From the NCBI GenBank assembly GCA_036365455.1, contig JAWQUS010000010.1, forward strand, positions 15,260,501-15,324,500: a DNA stretch of 64,000 nt, read 5' to 3'. The stretch's first letter is position 1. Every line of letters begins with the position of its first letter. The notes below the pieces were generated by a model. That model saw nothing but the letters and a program-made list of their open reading frames with translations, did not search any database and was not told the DNA's origin. A program made the position numbers and the translations under genes. Source of the DNA: Macrosoma leucophasiata (lineage: Eukaryota > Arthropoda > Insecta > Lepidoptera > Hedylidae). This document shows positions 24,251 through 36,340 of the stretch, in pieces.

Positions 24251-25879
24251 GTAACCGCTCACAAAAGATTCATTTATGAGAATTCGCCGTTAGTCTGATG
24301 ATAATCAACAAAATTATAATAATATTATTTAACTGAGTAGATCCCACAGGCTACTCGATGGGCAAAACTAGTTTAGAATTAAAACCAAAAATAAAAATAC
24401 CTAAGCAAAGCCACGGTCCTACACACTAGATATTTTACACATGTCCAAGTTACTGGAATACTATATTTTACAGATCATAATTAGGTTCTTACATATCATA
24501 ATTAGGTTCTTACCTATTATATTAAAGTACCTTTCACATAATTATAAATATCTAATGGAAAGAGTATCTGGTAATGCTTTCAAAGAAAGTAACAATTTAT
24601 TTTAAAGTTTAAATATTTTGACTGGATCTTTTCTGCTTAACAGGGTCCAATTAATATTTAGAAACAATCTAACTTTATCGTAAATTCATGAACGAATACT
24701 TGAAAAGTTTACTCGGCATTTGCAATTCACTACTTTGATTTATGCGTACTTTGTCCTTTAATAAACTTTGCACCTTCACGCAAACTGAGAACAGGTACCG
24801 AACGATCTGAACTAACAGGAGTAGGTTGTTACCGAAGAATTAAGGTACGTCAAGAAAATTTATTTTAATATTAATAGTTAATTTAAATAATCCTTTAAGA
24901 AAAACTTAGTTCAATAAAAACATGAAGATAAGGCAAAGCCATCTAAGAAACCATGAATTGTGATAGTGGGTGCTTCTAAAGCCGAGTTGCTTCAACGTAC
25001 TTTAGCAATAACAAACTAGTTCAAGTTACTGGGAAGGCAAAAAAATAGTAGCAATATCTGAAATTCTTAAATGACGTCATAAACTTAACTGTACCTAAAC
25101 GTCCAAAACGCACCCGTTAAGTTATTGTTAATGTCAATTATCTGTCAGATGTTGAGGGTTATCTGTCAATCCTAATAAACGCTGGTGCAACACATTTCGG
25201 TTGCAACACAGTTACAGTAGTTTGAGTCCTGTTAAAGTGTATGTTACTGTTTTTGTTAAATTTGACAAAGAATAAAACTTTAATTATTACTGTGATGTCA
25301 CCAAACCTAAGTAAAATAAGACTCAAATAAAATACTGAATTCAGCCTAAAACTACCACACTAAGTTCCATCACAAAATATTGTAGTTTGAAGGCGGTAAC
25401 AAACACCAAATTAATAAGAATCTCGTAGTTAAAATGATTACATTTCAGTAAAATAAATATTATTAACATCGTGACTTTTCTTCCCCGAAGAGACGTGAAG
25501 TAGGTACTAAGAATTTTAGAAAATATAAAGCGTTTTAAGAATATTTAATTTTTATAGGCTCATTGCAGTAAGTAAGTACCTACTTACAATTATGATCACC
25601 TTTTACTACCTATAATCCAGGTATTACAATCGTCGGGGTCAGTCCAGAAATCGTGATTAAAAATCAGTTTCTTTATACAAAATGTCACCGTACGATAAAA
25701 TTATGGAGAAGCTGATTTTTCTTCGCAATTTCGGGGGTTGATGGTAATGTTGTTCATAATGGTGAGGAGAATGACCCCAAAAAAGTATGTCATTTTCGTC
25801 TTATGAAACATCTTGTTTAGAATATCGATACAAGGATTCATGTAGGTCACGGTAAACTTTGTTATTCATTTTTACCAAT
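24251..25879. other. Gene-free stretch
   Basis: No coding exon recognised. A short tandem duplication ATCATAATTAGGTTCTTAC occurs at 24475-24514. Otherwise AT-rich spacer or intron. Confidence 0.5.
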
Positions 25880-25959
25880 TCCATAACATTAAAAAAAAAA
25901 AATGTTGTTTTGGTACCGTGTATACATACATATTACATACATGCATTTAGTAAAAACCG

Positions 25960-26155
25960 GTTATTTTTTTTTTATTGTATAGATATAGCGGTATCAGAAA
26001 TACATAATTTGTGAAAATGTTAGCTTTCTAGCTATCACGATTTATGAGATACTGGCTGGTGACAGACAAACGGACGGACAGACAGACAGACAGCGGAGGA
26101 TTAGTAATCCGTAGAGTCCGTTTTTACCTTTTAGGTACGAAACCCCCTAAAAGAT
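25960..26155. repeat. Dispersed lepidopteran-type repeat with (CAGA)n
   Basis: Reads TAGATATAGCGGTATCAGAA, CTATCACGATTTATGAGATA, then GACAGACAAACGGACGGACA and a CAGA run, and ends near GTCCGTTTTTACCTTTTAGG. Similar CAGA-bearing repeats occur near 6545-6590, 8385-8420 and 26440-26480. Class undetermined. Confidence 0.5.
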
Positions 26156-26339
26156 AGAACTAAGATACAGAATAGCTTAAAAATATTCGATATGATTCTT
26201 TAAATTGACATAACTTTTTTATTTCTGAACCGATTCACATAAAACAAACACTAAATGTTAAGTGAAACTTACCACAATATATTAGTGAAAACCACAAATT
26301 GAATAAGCTGTTTCTGATATTAGCGTGCACAAACACACA

Positions 26340-26545
26340 GACAAACAAACATTTTTCCGGGATAAAAAGTACCCAGTGTTGTGCGCCAAAGGTTAAAGTA
26401 TAATCATACCAAGTTTCATCATAATCGGACCGGTAGTTTTTCTGTGATGCTTGAACAAACAGACAAACAGACAGACAGACAAATTATTTTCTAATCACAT
26501 ATTTGGGTTCGGTATCGATCTAGTAACATCCACTGGTATTTATTT
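26340..26545. repeat. Dispersed repeat with ACCAAGTTTCATCATAATCG core
   Basis: Contains GGGATAAAAAGTACCCAGTG, CCAAGTTTCATCATAATCGG, a GACAAACAGACAGACAGACA run and TTGGGTTCGGTATCGATC. The motif CAAATTTCATTAAAATCGGT at 51600-51622 belongs to the same broad type. Class undetermined. Confidence 0.5.
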
Positions 26546-27087
26546 TTCAATATTTTTAATGTACAGAATTCACACTTCTACAGATTTATTATAAGTATAG
26601 ATATAGATAAGCGCCACCCGCGAAAGAACAGACAAGCAGCGGACCATATTGCAAACACCAAAGACAAGAAAAGAGCATCATTAACAACACCACTTGCGGA
26701 TGAATCGTCGGGCTATTTGATAATAGTGGATAGGTTTGTACTTAATATTTCAAACGAAAACAAACGTAAAAAAATGTTATATAACAATTTGACGCGTTAT
26801 AAATGTATGTAAAAAGCATGCTTATTCAAAATAAAATAATATGAATTCGATTTCACTATAATACCTACTATTAACACAGACTATTGGTGAACCAAAAACT
26901 ACCCAAATTTGACTGAGCCGAACTTGACTATGGACCGCAGTCACATAAAGAATGCTTCTAAAATACATCCCTATAGGCCAAATTATCCAACAGCAGGTAC
27001 CTATCAACATAATTAAAAAATCTTAATGCAGAGTGCATTAATTTTTACACATATAGACATATAAGATCTGCAATCGTGATTGACGAA

Positions 27088-27350
27088 GTTTGAGGGCGAG
27101 GGCAGTAGGCACCCCCTATTACCTTTGCTAAATAGTCCAGCGTCACCGTATACCGTTTAGATGATATGTAATTAGCTTCCACGTAATTTCCGGCACAAAT
27201 GTATATAAACTATTATCAACGTATGTCTCAGAAGTGGCGAGTGGCTATCTACATTGCTTAAGATTTAATGTAAATATTTATAGGCTATTCATTTAACATC
27301 ACATCAATGTGTGCATTTTACGCTTGTTTACCACTTTCATGACTTAAAAA
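27088..27350 (+). repeat. Diverged SINE-A copy
   Basis: Order and spacing follow SINE-A (GGGCGAGGGCAGTAGGCACC, TTGCTAAATAGTCCAGCGTC, ACGTAATTTCCGGCACAAAT, AACATCACATCAATGTGTGC, GCTTGTTTACCACTTTCATG, then AAAAAA), but it is much diverged and the GAGCTC hairpin is gone. Confidence 0.6.
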
Positions 27351-27643
27351 AGGATGTGACAAATATTCAGCTGCTGCGGATAAGAAAAAACCACTCACCA
27401 CACCAGAAACGGCTCATTCCAGCGACAAGAAGCGTAAGATTATCGGGATTATAAGATACCGGGGTGGCCCAACGTGCCTACGTTACAGAATTCAATTCAG
27501 TTTACTAAAGGACAAGTTCCACGTTGGGCCCGCACCTTGTACACTATATCAAAAGATAGAGAAAAATACATAAAATCATGGAAAAATACTTTAAAATAAT
27601 TTGAATCGTTGTTTTTTTTTTGTCGGATGGTCGGAAATATAAT

Positions 27644-28915
27644 AGGTTGGGGAAAAAGTCTTTTCGCATTATAGTATGTATGAACTTGTAATAAAATCTC
27701 TTTGGCTGTAGTATTTGTATCTGGCTGGTTTTGGTATCATTGAAAGTTAAAATTTTAAAGAACATAATTCCAAATTAGGCAAATGTGTGATTTTCATTTG
27801 TTTTTCGTACTGTCAAGATGAGTGAATCTAATGAAGAAATTCGATACATTTTAAAATTTTACTACAAAAAAGGTAAAAATGCAACGCAGCCGCGAAAAAA
27901 ATTTGCGATGTTTATGGACCTAGTGCAGTGTCTGTGAGAGTAGCACAAATTTGGTTTAAGCGTTCTCAATCCGGAAATTTTGATGTCAAAGATGCACCTC
28001 GCTCTGGTCGCCCTATTACGGATAAAATGGATGCCATTTTTGAAAAAGTGGAGCAAGATCGACATATCAGTAGTTACGACGTAGCTGAAGAACTGAGAAT
28101 TGATCACAAAACAGTTTTGGCGCAATTGAAAAAAGCTGGGTACAAAAAAGCTCGATATTTGGGTACCTCACGAGCTCACTGAAAGAAACCTAATGAACTG
28201 TGTACTCATTTGTGATTCTTTATTACGACGTAATGAAAACGAATCATTTTTGAAGAAGCTGATAACTGGTGATGAAAAGTGGATCAGGTACGACAAGAAC
28301 GTGCGAAAAAGGTCGTGGTCAAAGGCTGGTCAGGCTTCACAGACTGTGCCGAAACCCGGGTTAACTCGCAATAAGGTGATGTTGTGTGTGTGGTGGGATT
28401 GGAAGGGCATTATTCATTATGAGCTATTACCACCAGGCAGGACTATCGATTCTGAACTCTACTGCGAACAACTGATGAGATTAAAGCAAGAAGTTGAGAG
28501 AAAGCGGCCGGAATTGATCAACAGAAGGGGTGTGGTGTTTCATCATGATAACGCTAGACCTCACACATCTATAGCCACTCAGCAAACATTAAGAGAGTTT
28601 GGCTGGGAGGTGTTAATGCATCCGCAGTATAGTCCTGACCTTGCACCTTTAGATTTCCACCTGTTTCGGTCTCTTCAGAATTCTTTAAGCAATGTTAGGT
28701 TAACATCACGAGAGGACTGCCAAATCCACTTGTCGCGGTATTTTGATGAGAAGTCCCAAAATTTTTATAACAATGGGATCATGTCCCTACCTACAAGATG
28801 GCAAAAGGTTATCGAACAAAATGGTACATACATACTTTAGTTAAATTTAAATAAACTATATTAAAAAATGTTTTGAATTATCTTAAAAAATGCGAAGAAA
28901 CTTTTTCCCCAACCT
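27644..28915 (+). mobile_element. mariner element, near full length, inactive
   Basis: About 1272 bp with termini AGGTTGGGGAAAAAGT and ACTTTTTCCCCAACCT and a TA next to each end. This is the usual length for a complete mariner. It contains one transposase gene in the plus strand, broken by two frameshifts. The copy at 8785-9743 is the same subfamily. Confidence 0.93.
27818..28840 (+). pseudogene. mariner transposase, two frameshifts
   Basis: Encodes a mariner transposase of about 340 residues, the family's normal length, which would bind the element's terminal repeats and cut and paste it at TA. The start is ATG 27818. The DNA-binding half (DRHISSYDVAEEL, then a helix with HKTVL) is followed by the catalytic half with TGDEKW, HHDNARPHTS and SPDLAPLDFHLF. 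The second and third Asp are 34 residues apart, the mariner DD34D pattern. One frameshift lies near 27885-27905 (in an A-run after ACGCAGCC) and one near 28140-28155 (before the WVPHEL-type linker). All three catalytic Asp remain, so inactivation is by frameshift. The last-Asp motif has Leu where mariners usually have Ser. Confidence 0.92.
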
Positions 28916-29077
28916 TATATATTTTATGTAATTTTCGGATGACAACAATATGTCACAATATTGCTACTTTGACATTCTTGTTTAAAAAAGGTGAAGGTAT
29001 AATAAACGATTTGAATAGCTGAAAATGATTCAATATTTTATGCTTCTCTCAATATAGCGTTCAAGGTGCGGGCCCAA

Positions 29078-29570
29078 GCTCCATACATTTTGGAACGTCT
29101 CCTTTGTAATACTTTGTGACTGGGACGTTATCTACATCAAAGTGCTTAACTGCTGCTCTAAGGATTGCTTGCATTCGTGCCATCAATTACGGGGTTATCA
29201 CAATCTTATTACAATCTAACGGCAGTATGGAACCCTACCAATTAACAATAGAAAATTTTGCTATTAGTTAATGCGGGGAAGTAAGCACCTATACGCTAAC
29301 AAGCTCACAGGATTTCTAGGTACACCCAGAAAAGTATCTACAGATAACTTGTATATAATATCTATTACGTAGGTACTAAACAAGTAATGCAAGCAATAAG
29401 TAATGACTTTCACATAAGTAGTTAATATTTATTGAAATAATAATATCTTAATGAAGTGTTGCTGAATAAAGTTATCACAATTATCAATCTTTTCCACTTT
29501 AATAATACCATGGAAAGAATAAAAATATTTTAATAGGCTGAGATGAGACGCAACGCAACGTAATAAAATA
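29078..29570. other. Spacer upstream of CaMKII
   Basis: No coding exon or named repeat recognised between the inverted-repeat segment and the candidate CaMKII promoter. Confidence 0.5.
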
Positions 29571-29724
29571 ATATTTATAGCCGTTCCAATTTCTCGTTCT
29601 TTACAGCGTCCATAGATGGCGCGGTATGGTATGAAGTGTAATATTCTCTTTGGTTTAGCGCTGCGCTAGTATATCGATTTTACGTTCGCTCGGTTGTATT
29701 GACACGAGCAAAAATTCTCAGAAG
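29571..29724 (+). promoter_or_regulatory. Candidate CaMKII promoter and noncoding 5' exon
   Basis: A locally GC-richer patch with AGATGGCGCGG, GCGCTGCGCTAG and a DRE-like TATCGAT, ending TCTCAGAAG before GTAAAAGT, an acceptable donor at 29725. It could splice to the acceptor at 30892 just before the CaMKII start codon. Position and composition support it; no transcript evidence is available from sequence alone. Confidence 0.35.
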
Positions 29725-30892
29725 GTAAAAGTTGAATAAAAATAAATATGACGCAGTTTGGGTTCAGTTTCTAAATAAAATGCTGGAATATAATTAATAA
29801 GGATAATTTTCCGTCAGTTTTTATGAGTTTTAACGGGTTATTTAAAAAAGATAAGAGTATTAAATAGATATCTAACTTTGTATGGCAACACAGAAATGTC
29901 TATGAATTTGACCCCGAAGCTCGTGTCCGGAGCAGAAGGAGAGTGTGGTGTAGGGCTAGGCCCTTAGTTTTCGTTCTTCGTTTCGATAAAATTGTGTAAA
30001 ATGGGCACATAATAGGTAATGAACTAATTTTTTTAACCCAAAACGTTATCGCCTCGTTCGGAATCTTCGTATTTGACATTAAAAGTTATCATCAAAAATA
30101 CATCGCGAGCACTCCGTACGCTAATACTGCTAAGAATATCATCGAAAGTTGCGCACTGATTATCTCAATACAACACTTTTAATATCCATGTATTTATTGA
30201 GAAAATATCGTGCGTTTTATTAATATGAAGCTTGAAGTGTACTAATTCATATGGAATAATTATGTGAATTATGATGTCCTCTGAATTTCGGTGAATGTGT
30301 TCAGACAATGGTGTATCGATTATTTTGCGCTAACGAAATGTCATCCCAGTGCCGTAGTGTTAATATTAGAAGTCTATGTTTGTGATCACGATAAGTATTG
30401 TCTAGGTATCTACGCATTTTATATTAAGATGAGAGATAGAATTAGAAATAGAGACGAAAATAGTGCTGAAATATTACGTTAACGAATGAAAATATTAATT
30501 TTAGGATGCTCGCTTTGAAATAAATTCTAGTGCTTGTAAAGAAAACATAATGTATAAGAACATTTGATCATTGCATTTACTGCCAATGAAATGATAGCCA
30601 ATGATACTTTATTTCGTGATGATCGATTGTCAATTACGTATTAGGTTATTTATCAAAAAATTTAAACCTCTCACATCTTATTCTGTGTCAATTCAAATGT
30701 TTCTTATGATGTGTAAAACTTCAGGCAAAAAAAGATTCAATAATTTAGGAAACCTAAATATTGTAAGAAAAATTGTGTGCTAAGGTTATGTGGCGAGCTA
30801 CGTCGCGATTACATCGGATTATCTCGCGCATAATAAACTAAAATGATTAAATTAAAATTGTTAAAATAATTCCCTCTTTCAATTTGTTACAG

Positions 30893-30977
30893 TTACTAAC
30901 CGGAATAGAAGATACGTGCTCAAGTTATCGTGTAAGTTGCTTATTCAAGGAAGTAACGTAAGTACATTGAATTAATC
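30893..30977 (+). other. CaMKII 5' UTR, start of coding exon
   Basis: A strong acceptor (CCCTCTTTCAATTTGTTACAG ending at 30892, with a polypyrimidine tract) precedes 85 nt of leader and the CaMKII ATG. So the coding sequence is in one exon but the leader is probably spliced. Confidence 0.6.
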
Positions 30978-32510
30978 ATGGCCAACCCAAATCGTGACGG
31001 TGTTTGTACTCGCTTCTCGGACAACTACGATTTAAAAGAAGAGCTGGGAAAGGGTGCGTTTTCCATTGTACGACGAGCTGTTCAAAAATCAACTGGACAT
31101 GAATTTGCTGCCAAAATAATAAACACTAAAAAACTATCAGCCAGAGATTTTCAAAAATTGGAAAGAGAAGCTCGTATTTGCCGAAAATTACAACATCCCA
31201 ACATTGTAAGGCTCCACGATTCTATTCAAGAAGAACATTTTCACTACCTTGTATTTGATTTAGTAACTGGAGGAGAACTTTTTGAAGACATAGTGGCTAG
31301 AGAATTTTATTCTGAAGCTGATGCCTCTCATTGCATACAACAAATTTTAGAGTCAGTACATCACTGCCATCACAATGGGGTTGTGCATAGAGATCTTAAG
31401 CCTGAAAATCTTTTACTAGCAAGTAAGGCAAAAGGAGCTGCGGTGAAATTGGCTGATTTTGGCTTAGCCATTGAAGTGCAAGGTGATCAACAAGCATGGT
31501 TCGGTTTTGCTGGTACTCCGGGCTACTTATCACCAGAGGTATTAAAGAAAGAACCATACGGTAAACCAGTAGACATATGGGCGTGTGGTGTTATTTTATA
31601 TATTTTATTAGTGGGTTATCCACCGTTTTGGGATGAAGATCAACATCGACTTTATGGACAAATTAAAGCGGGAGCATATGATTATCCTTCGCCTGAATGG
31701 GACACCGTCACACCTGAAGCAAAGAGCCTGATAAATCAAATGTTGACTGTTAATCCAAGCAAAAGAATTACTGCTTCAGAAGCATTAAAACACCCATGGA
31801 TTTGCCACCGTGAGCGTGTTGCTTCGGTTATGCATAGACAGGAGACAGTGGACTGCTTGAAGAAATTCAACGCACGTCGCAAGTTGAAGGGCGCTATACT
31901 AACCACAATGCTTGCTACACGGAACTTTTCCGGAAAATCAATGGTTAATAAAAAAGGTGATGGATCTCAAGTCAAGGAGTCCACTGATAGCAGTACTACT
32001 CTAGAAGATGATGATTTGGACAAGGACAAAAAAGGTGTAGATAGAGCATGCACAGTTATTTCAAAAGAACATGACGAAGAAGGTCTCACCAAAGCAGATT
32101 CATTTGGAAAAGCTCGTGGTGATAGTAATGCATCATTGCGTCGCGCTGAAGTTATAAAAGTAACTGAAGTACTGATAGATGCTATCAACAACGGTGATTA
32201 TGACACCTATTCAAAATTGTGTGATCCTAATTTGACAGCATTTGATCCAGATGCACTAGGGAATCTAGTGGATGGAGTAGAATTCCACAAATTCTTTATA
32301 GATAACGCGCCAACTCACGTCAAGACTAATACCACCATTCTAAACCCTAGAGTGCACCTTCTTGGGGATGATGTAGCCGTAATAGCATATGTCTGTGTTA
32401 CACAAAGCGTAGATGCCGAAGGTCGACGTGCTACTCACCAGTCTCAAGAAACTCGTATTTGGCACAAACGTCACAACAAGTGGACAGCAGTTCATTTCCA
32501 TCGCTCCTAA
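30978..32510 (+). CDS. CaMKII: Calcium/calmodulin-dependent protein kinase II, single coding exon
   Basis: A 510-residue Ser/Thr kinase activated by Ca2+/calmodulin, acting as a cytosolic and synaptic holoenzyme. Visible domains: kinase at about 14-276 with glycine loop GKGAFSIV (24-31), AAK lysine 46, HRDLKPEN (137-144), DFG (160-162) and SPE (185-187). The autoinhibitory segment has HRQET, with the autophosphorylated Thr at 290 (Thr286/287 of other species), followed by the calmodulin-binding stretch 293-312 ([16 protein letters not shown]). A variable linker spans about 313-387 and the association domain 388-510, ending HFHRS. All catalytic and regulatory residues are intact, and identity to the fly protein by eye is very high in the kinase domain. 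The start is favoured by the following [20 protein letters not shown], as in other insects. The oddity is that the whole coding sequence is uninterrupted, whereas the fly gene has many introns. No C-terminal tail beyond the association domain. Confidence 0.97.
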   Translation: MANPNRDGVCTRFSDNYDLKEELGKGAFSIVRRAVQKSTGHEFAAKIINTKKLSARDFQKLEREARICRKLQHPNIVRLHDSIQEEHFHYLVFDLVTGGELFEDIVAREFYSEADASHCIQQILESVHHCHHNGVVHRDLKPENLLLASKAKGAAVKLADFGLAIEVQGDQQAWFGFAGTPGYLSPEVLKKEPYGKPVDIWACGVILYILLVGYPPFWDEDQHRLYGQIKAGAYDYPSPEWDTVTPEAKSLINQMLTVNPSKRITASEALKHPWICHRERVASVMHRQETVDCLKKFNARRKLKGAILTTMLATRNFSGKSMVNKKGDGSQVKESTDSSTTLEDDDLDKDKKGVDRACTVISKEHDEEGLTKADSFGKARGDSNASLRRAEVIKVTEVLIDAINNGDYDTYSKLCDPNLTAFDPDALGNLVDGVEFHKFFIDNAPTHVKTNTTILNPRVHLLGDDVAVIAYVCVTQSVDAEGRRATHQSQETRIWHKRHNKWTAVHFHRS

Positions 32511-32826
32511 CTAGTCCCTTCTTCAAAACAATCCTCTGCTCCAGGGGATATAGGTCTCAAATCAGTAATATTCAATGGTGATAACATTAAAACCATTACA
32601 ACTTTCCTTGAATAACTCGATGAGACCACTTAATTAGACATCCTGCGGCAGCGACAAAAATAAATAAGTATTTGATATCCAATTCTGCTAAAAATACACG
32701 AATTTTATTAGAAATTCTTTGTAATCTCGGAAAATTAAGATAAATACTTGTAGGTAATTACTATCTACACCAATGTAAGTAATTTGAAATCTATTTCTTA
32801 TTCTGTATGTAATAGTCGGAGTCCCA

Positions 32827-32832
32827 AATAAA
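32827..32832 (+). terminator. Candidate proximal poly(A) signal of CaMKII
   Basis: AATAAA about 320 nt after the stop codon, followed by GT-rich sequence. Other AATAAA hexamers occur further on (for example 36329-36334), so alternative ends are possible. Confidence 0.4.
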
Positions 32833-34656
32833 ATTGGCGTTAAAATAATGTGGCTAAAATGTGATACCGTTAAATACCCAATGCTTGATGCTAGTTTTAG
32901 TAAAATTTAAACAATCTGATCTCGCATCAAACGAAAAATGTCAACGAATATTAAAAAAGTCGTTGATAACAAAATGAAGAAATCTCAAAATGATCAGATC
33001 TGATACTAATGAATCTATAGTATAAGGAGTTACCTATAAAAATGGGCAGAATTTTCAAGGTTTAGAATTATTAGCACATTTCTCAATAAGTCTCTCTACA
33101 TTTTTAACTTTGAATGTTTTGTCGTGCTTAAAAATGGTGTTCTATTTGTTATCGAATACCTAGTTAGTAAGATTTAAGTAATTATAAACTGCAGTTATTG
33201 GCACTATGCATCGAATAATTTGACTAGATTGTTATAAAAGTATTTAAAACCATAGAGTTTATTATGTTAGTTCACTTCAAATGTCTAGTATTAGCTAGTG
33301 CAGATTTATGGTTAACTTTTTAAGTGATTTATATCAATTTTGTCAATTTTAGATTTAAACGTTGTTAACATTGCTATGCTTTGCTGCTATACAAGATTAA
33401 GTGTGTAGTATATTACTCGCATCTTAGTTCGGCTCGCCTGCTTCGTCATTGAAATTACCTGATTTATTAAACATGTCATTTTAAAGTTTACTAAAACAAT
33501 TCGGAAGTGATAACTGTGCAAGATAATGGAATGTATTGAGGGTTTTAAGGGTTATGAGGAGCTTCGTCGACAGTGATATTAAATGTAAAAGTAAAGTAAT
33601 TTTTGCACAGTTTCACTAAAGAAATGTGCTATAAATATTAAGTCTGCAAAAAACTCAGTATTTTCTAGAAATGTAATTAGATATAAATTACATAACTGTG
33701 TTTTTTACAATTTTGTAAAATATTTTAGTATAGTTAGCAAAACCTAATTTATACTTAACATCAGATTTGGAATTGTAATTATAAAATAAATGTATCTATT
33801 TTTAGCCTTGGTGATATTGTCACCATATCTATTTAATACTTATTACAAAATACATAGTTTGTGCCATTAACACTGAATTTAGTGCCAATAACTGTAATAA
33901 CTAAAAATGTATTCTAGTCTTTATTGTTACGCATATTTAGTATTTAATCAATGTTTTGAATTAATTTTGAAATTTATACATACATAGAAACATCCATGTA
34001 CATAGATATTGATTTGCACGTTGCATGTTTGAGAGTGTAAAATTTTCTATCTACTGTATTTTTCTTTTAATTATTATTTTTTTAATGTTGCTTAGATTTT
34101 TCTAGATTATTTACTTTTGTTACTGGCTCTCCAGTTATTATTATGTTAAGATAAACGTACTTACTTATTTAGAAAGCTGAATTCACTGAACACATGACTT
34201 GTAGAAAAATGGAAGAATACCTATTCTGATCCTTGACCAGTGAAATAGTATTAACAACTTAATTTATATCAAGTTCCTTTTTGTTGAATGAACACCTTGA
34301 GTTTTACATCACATTTTTAGTGGGATCCAGTATATTTTTTAATACTATACGTTGCTCCAAGCTCTTTCTTTTTAAAGACCTGTGAAAAAAAAATTTTTTT
34401 TCTACTTAATTCAGTACCTATCAAACGTTTTTCATGTCCACCTACCTTTGGTTATGTTAAGTTACCTATTTATTTTATATTATCTGGTCGTAATTTGTTT
34501 GCCAAATTCAATATAAATTTATTACATCATATTGTAGTAGTCTTTTAGGTACATACTTATGTCTATTTTTTTTACCTACCAGCATTATTATTACTATTTT
34601 AAATAATTTTTAATAACTCATGGTGCGTATTTCGCAGGCTGATTAATTATTAATTA

Positions 34657-34714
34657 TACCAAATACTGTAACCGTAACTATCTACAGACTACAACCTACG
34701 TTTAGTATTTGGTA
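34657..34714. repeat. Inverted repeat in CaMKII 3' region
   Basis: TACCAAATACT and AGTATTTGGTA are exact reverse complements 36 nt apart; pairing extends imperfectly into CCGTA/TACG. It may be a small foldback element or an RNA hairpin. Confidence 0.55.
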
Positions 34715-35060
34715 TCGTCATAATGATTTTGAGGTATATAATATTTAAAATTGACGACACTACTATAAGTACAGTTCTATGAAATTTAATGTATCTCTAT
34801 TATTATTATATTTAAATAAGTGTTATTTTATTTATTGCATGTTCAGCCAAACATACCTGTCACCATGAGTTTTTACAAATTAATATAAATGAAAATATTG
34901 ATATGATTGGCAATTTAATAATAATATAATATAAATAGGTAGGTACATGAAAAAGAATACACTTAAGCATGAACTGCATTATTATTTTTATTATGTAATT
35001 TTATCTATTTAAAACAATAACAGTATGGATTTGATATATCCCAATAGGATAGCATTTTAA

Positions 35061-35141
35061 GTTTAATTTGAATTTTATCAAACAGATAATTTTGTTATTA
35101 GGTATATCAAAATTCTCTGTTTGATAAAATTCAAATGAAAC
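35061..35141. repeat. Long near-perfect hairpin in CaMKII 3' region
   Basis: The 26-bp arms at 35061-35086 and 35116-35141 pair at 25 of 26 positions (core TTTGAATTTTATCAAACAGA) around a 29-nt loop. No terminal motif or target duplication of a known MITE was seen. Confidence 0.8.
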
Positions 35142-36340
35142 TAAACACATACATATTAAATATGATTTATTTGTCTAGGTACCTTATTCAGCACTTAACA
35201 ATACAAAAACATTGGCAAAGACTCACAAAATTAATACTTACATTTATTATAGAACATAAACATACTTACTTCTGTAAAACAATGCACAAATGTATCAGGT
35301 ATCTTCCAGGGATCTTCACAAATTTCTCAGTCCGTTATATTCTAAGCATGTGTATGGTCTTCCCTCAACAGTGTTCCAAATATTCCATTACTTACCTACT
35401 TCAATGAAATAATTACCAAGCTTTTAATAAATTTAATTACATACCTGCCTACCTTCAAAAAATTAAAGCAGCTCTCCGTGAATTGTTGTAGCACATATTT
35501 TCCTGTTTGCATGCACTAACTTGCTGGCTTTTACAATTAGGGGAGCTATTTAATAATATTTAAATGTCTAGCTACATATTGGCTGAATTTTATTAATATC
35601 TCTAACAATAAATTTTACCATTTTTAAATTAGTTTTTCATGAATGTATTTACAATTTATTGCTTCAAGTGCCATTATGGATGCACATATTAATTACTTAA
35701 TACTGAAGCATTGTTAATAAATATTGTCAAAATCATTGTTGTACTCAAAATTACCACCGTACCTACTTACTTGAAAGAATTTCAGGTCAATGGGGGTGTG
35801 GTGCAATATTATATGAACATATTTTATGCCATTGTAATGTATGAACACTTTTTTCTGTTGTAAATTTTGGCTCTTTAGTAAATTGGCTATTCTTCATAGT
35901 ACCTATATATATTGACCATTCAGCTAGAGTTTGTATTGTGTGGTTACCAAAAGAACATACCTACTTAATAAAATATGTTATATGTTAGGATATGGTTTGT
36001 TAAACCTATTATCAACATTATATTAAATTAGGGTGTACTTAAATTGAGTGAATAGTAATATTTAGTTAAAATTAAATCAATGTTGCACCCTTGCCTAGTT
36101 ACATAATTGAGATTGTTCTGTGTCATAGCTAGGAATTTAACCAAAGTATTTCAAGCTTATTTGCACCACAATGTTTGTTTTATAATACGTTCTTATGGTG
36201 AAAGCTAAGTTTATTGTAGCATAATTTGAAAATGTGAAAGTGTAGGTGTATTAAACATTTGTCAATATTTCTATTTGACATAATTTCTCGAACCTCTGCA
36301 TTGCCGATTATCATGTAACATTCTCTAAAATAAAGTTCTT

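Larger units (their letters stand above)
27524..29077. mobile_element. Segment bounded by perfect 16-bp inverted repeats, containing mariner
   Basis: TTGGGCCCGCACCTTG at 27524-27539 and its exact reverse complement CAAGGTGCGGGCCCAA at 29062-29077 enclose the mariner copy plus about 105 bp on its left and 146 bp on its right. This may be an older short inverted-repeat element split by mariner. No target duplication was confirmed outside the arms. Confidence 0.45.
32511..36340 (+). other. CaMKII 3' region, AT-rich
   Basis: Long AT-rich stretch downstream of the stop with no coding exon. It holds possible poly(A) signals at 32827-32832 and 36329-36334 and two inverted repeats (34657-34714 and 35061-35141). 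It may be a long 3' UTR, in keeping with neuronal CaMKII mRNAs, but the true end cannot be fixed from sequence. Confidence 0.5.

Noticed and set aside
31967..32191. Minus-strand frame inside CaMKII
   Set aside because: Antisense shadow of the highly conserved CaMKII coding sequence.
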